Shown: piece by piece, positions 61,909 to 64,000 of the stretch
Layout of the letters: each line of letters begins with the position of its first letter
Position numbering within the stretch: the first letter of the stretch is position 1
Assembly: GCA_020054675.1 (NCBI GenBank)
Contig: JAIHAL010000005.1
Coordinates: 1-64,000, forward strand
Length of the DNA stretch: 64,000 bases
Source: Oscillospiraceae bacterium
GTDB taxonomy: Bacteria; Bacillota; Clostridia; Oscillospirales; Ruminococcaceae
Direction of reading: 5' to 3'
Notes under the pieces: model-generated
Told to the model about the DNA's origin: nothing
Databases searched by the model: none
The model's input: the letters and a program-made list of their open reading frames with translations, nothing else
Position numbers and translations under genes: made by a program

Positions 61909-62817
61909 TTATTTTTCTGAATTTTTGCCGTTAATCATCTTATAAACTATCATGCATAAAATACCGCTGATTATAAACAAATATACCGAAAGGGCTCCCG
62001 CCATACCGTAATTCTTGCTTTTAAGATGATTATTAAGGAACATTATAAGCGTCATGGATGTACGGTCCGGATTTCCGTGACCGTTTGTGAGAATTTGAGG
62101 AACATCAAACATTTGAAGACCGCCGATAATTGATGTGATAAGTGTATATGCAAGTATTGGCTTAATAAGCGGAAGAGTAATATAAAAGAATCTTTGTATG
62201 CGATTGCATCCATCAATTTCAACTGCTTCAAAAATATCTGTGCTAATTCCCATAATTGCAGCCATTAACATAATAGTTGTATTTCCAAACCACATAAGGA
62301 AATTCATAAATCCAATAAGAGATCTTGTTCCGAAAACTGATCCCATAAAGTCAATTGGACTTTTTGTTATTCCAATCGACATTAAAATTGAATTGATAGG
62401 CCCTTTCGTTGAAAACATAGTAAAAAACAAAAGTGCAAACGCAGATGCCATAATCATATTCGGCAAATAAATTACTACTTTAAAAAATTGCTTTCCATGA
62501 ATTTTAAAACGAACATCAGAAAACCATCCTGCAAGCATTAATGCAATTAAAATTTGCGGAATAAAACCGATAATCCACAAAATTAAAGTATTGCCTGTAT
62601 ATTTAAGCATATCTGATTCCAACAAACTTGCATAATTTTTTATACCAATGAAATTAGGCCCGATTTCCTTGATTCCGGAACGATAATATTCAAAAAAACT
62701 ATATCGAATTGTATTTATCAACGGAATAAAAGAAAATACAAAAAAAGTTATAAAAAACGGCAGTATAAAAAGATATCCCCATTTTCCATAACTGATGCTC
62801 TTGTGCTTTTTTTTCAT
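61909..62817 (-). CDS. Sugar ABC transporter permease (MalF/UgpA-like)
   Basis: This permease of 302 aa from the ATG at 62817 (GGAG 6 nt upstream; an ATG at 62829 is an alternative) has six helices. Its EAA loop is IFEAVEIDGCNRIQRFFYITLPLIKP. It lies between the solute-binding protein and second permease in one operon ending with the GH16 gene. Confidence 0.92.
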   Translation of the reverse strand: MKKKHKSISYGKWGYLFILPFFITFFVFSFIPLINTIRYSFFEYYRSGIKEIGPNFIGIKNYASLLESDMLKYTGNTLILWIIGFIPQILIALMLAGWFSDVRFKIHGKQFFKVVIYLPNMIMASAFALLFFTMFSTKGPINSILMSIGITKSPIDFMGSVFGTRSLIGFMNFLMWFGNTTIMLMAAIMGISTDIFEAVEIDGCNRIQRFFYITLPLIKPILAYTLITSIIGGLQMFDVPQILTNGHGNPDRTSMTLIMFLNNHLKSKNYGMAGALSVYLFIISGILCMIVYKMINGKNSEK

Positions 62818-62887
62818 AATATACTCCATACATTCCTTTCTATTTAGAAAACTATGGGGCAGTAACTGCCCCATAGACTGCTGATAT

Positions 62888-64000
62888 TTATTCTGGCCAT
62901 TCAACTTTTGTAATATCAGGATAACGTTCCATAATAGCTGTTTCAAAATTAGCCTTAGCTTTATCTAAATCAACTTTGCCTTCAAAATAATCGCCAAATG
63001 AACTTTGGATTAACTCAACACATCCTTGGTCGTAAGCTGAAAGCGGAGCAATCTTAATATTTTCAGCAACCGGCGCAAAATATTTAAATGGATTTTCTCC
63101 GCCAAGAAATTCTGATGAAAAACTTTTATCCGAAGCAAGTGCAGCCATTGCAGACCGGTTATTTGTAAAATCAGATGTTTCTTTGGAAATTTTTACAAGA
63201 TTGTCTTTGTTTGCTGTTAAAGCAAGGATTATATCTTTAGCATGCTGCGGATTATCTGTTCCTACGGCAGCATGTATGTATGAACCGCCCCAGTTGTATT
63301 CTTGCGGAGGATTTGTTACAGCCCATGCACCCTTATCGCCGTCCCAATTAGGCTTAAGCACAAAATCGATTCCCCATGCCGGGAATAAAAATGCAAATAC
63401 TTTAGATTTTGAACCCATTGCCTTGTTCCAGTCATCATTCCACTGGCCTTTTATTGCAGGGTCAAAATAACCGCTGTCTTTCCATTTTTTAGAATCGTTA
63501 ACCCAATTCATAATCTTCTTATCGACCTTAACTGTTGAAGAACCCGGCTTTACCCATGGTTCACTGATGCTGTTTCCATAAAGACGGAATGTATCTGCAT
63601 AAGAAGCAAATACATAATATCCCTTGGCCTTTAATTCTTCTGCTGCGGCTTTCATTTTATCCCAATCGGAAACTTTCTTTCCTATTTCTTCAGGATCATC
63701 AGTTCCAAATACATCCTTGGCAATATCGCGACGATATACGAGAAGCCCCGGACAACACTGCCATGTAGAACCTCTTTGCACTCCGTCAGAATCAGAAGCC
63801 GTTGTTCTTGTAAAGCTATATTGGTCTGCAAAATCTTTATCCGGATTTATTCCGATGTCTTTAAGGGGCAATGCAACATTTGCAGTTTTGTCTGTATACT
63901 TAAACACATAATCTGTTTCTGATAAAAACAAATCAACTTTATCATTATCAGCTGCACTTGCCTGATTCATAAGAGCCTCGTCAAGTTTAGCCTGATATAC
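62888..64000 (-). CDS. Extracellular solute-binding protein of sugar ABC importer (partial)
   Basis: This is the C-terminal part (about 370 aa) of a family-1 sugar-binding protein. The reading frame is open through the right edge (YQAKLDEAL precedes the first internal Met), so the start and signal peptide lie outside the window. Conserved hinge-type segments such as GSTWQCCPGLLVYRRD and AFLFPAWGIDF are seen. It is the first visible gene of the importer-GH16 operon. Confidence 0.9.
   Translation of the reverse strand, partial: VYQAKLDEALMNQASAADNDKVDLFLSETDYVFKYTDKTANVALPLKDIGINPDKDFADQYSFTRTTASDSDGVQRGSTWQCCPGLLVYRRDIAKDVFGTDDPEEIGKKVSDWDKMKAAAEELKAKGYYVFASYADTFRLYGNSISEPWVKPGSSTVKVDKKIMNWVNDSKKWKDSGYFDPAIKGQWNDDWNKAMGSKSKVFAFLFPAWGIDFVLKPNWDGDKGAWAVTNPPQEYNWGGSYIHAAVGTDNPQHAKDIILALTANKDNLVKISKETSDFTNNRSAMAALASDKSFSSEFLGGENPFKYFAPVAENIKIAPLSAYDQGCVELIQSSFGDYFEGKVDLDKAKANFETAIMERYPDITKVEWPE

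Overview
The window looks like the chromosome of an anaerobic, low-to-moderate G+C Gram-positive bacterium of the Clostridia, plausibly a gut Oscillospiraceae/Ruminococcaceae-type organism. This is inferred from strong AGGAGG ribosome sites, lipobox lipoproteins, ECF and LplBC-type ABC transporters, acetate kinase, methylglyoxal synthase, a sodium-type F1Fo ATPase and the absence of respiratory-chain genes. TGA is used as an ordinary stop in many intact genes (for example ATGA overlaps in the ECF and atp operons), so the code is the standard bacterial one.

Layout. 0.1-7.5 kb (minus): a LacI regulator, an ECF importer operon (S, A, A, T) ending in a PHP phosphoesterase, then a HAD phosphatase overlapping tmcAL. 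7.7-9.4 kb (plus): ackA and a DUF4190 membrane protein. 9.5-10.6 kb: a three-gene cassette with a DUF3990 ADP-ribosyltransferase-like protein and a DUF3791 protein, a candidate toxin-antitoxin module. 10.6-13.8 kb: arsenic operon arsR / CoA-disulfide-reductase-rhodanese / acr3 under a 30-bp perfect palindrome. 13.8-19.2 kb: an accessory island next to tRNA-Leu(UAA), holding a broken Xre-type regulator, a WYL regulator, a three-gene cassette of unknown function whose large member carries a PD-(D/E)xK-like nuclease signature joined to a glycine-zipper membrane region, several fold-back elements and inverted IS256 remnants. 19.4-23.7 kb: HPr-like protein, mgsA, a membrane-anchored protein, asnB, and an ArsR-controlled ferredoxin/4Fe-4S membrane protein operon. 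23.7-30.8 kb: the complete atp operon (Z-I-B-E-F-H-A-G-D-C). 31-35.5 kb: rhaBAD with a divergent DeoR regulator. 35.7-36.6 kb: a truncated ptsI remnant. 36.7-45.4 kb: an AraC regulator fused to a GH39-like domain, then an operon of a GPH sugar transporter, two Gfo/Idh/MocA oxidoreductases, two TIM-barrel isomerase/epimerases and a DUF6379 protein, matching the known C-glycoside deglycosidase architecture (oxidise at C3, then cleave). 45.5-50.8 kb: a beta-helix lipoprotein, an SDR enzyme and the carboxy(nor)spermidine route to polyamines. 50.9-64 kb: a glycan-use region with two ABC sugar importers, an AraC sensor-regulator, a polysaccharide deacetylase, a carboxylesterase and a GH16 glucanase.

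How it fits together. Most of the window is a carbohydrate scavenging and fermentation programme: rhamnose (rhaBAD plus mgsA), plant glycosides (GPH transporter plus C3-oxidation/deglycosylation genes) and beta-glucans (GH16, ABC importers), with acetate kinase and an ATPase for energy. The parts least explained by known biology are the WYL-linked cassette at 14.4-18.0 kb, the folded elements around it, and the DUF3990/DUF3791 module. All functions are read from sequence motifs and remembered family features; no database search was run.
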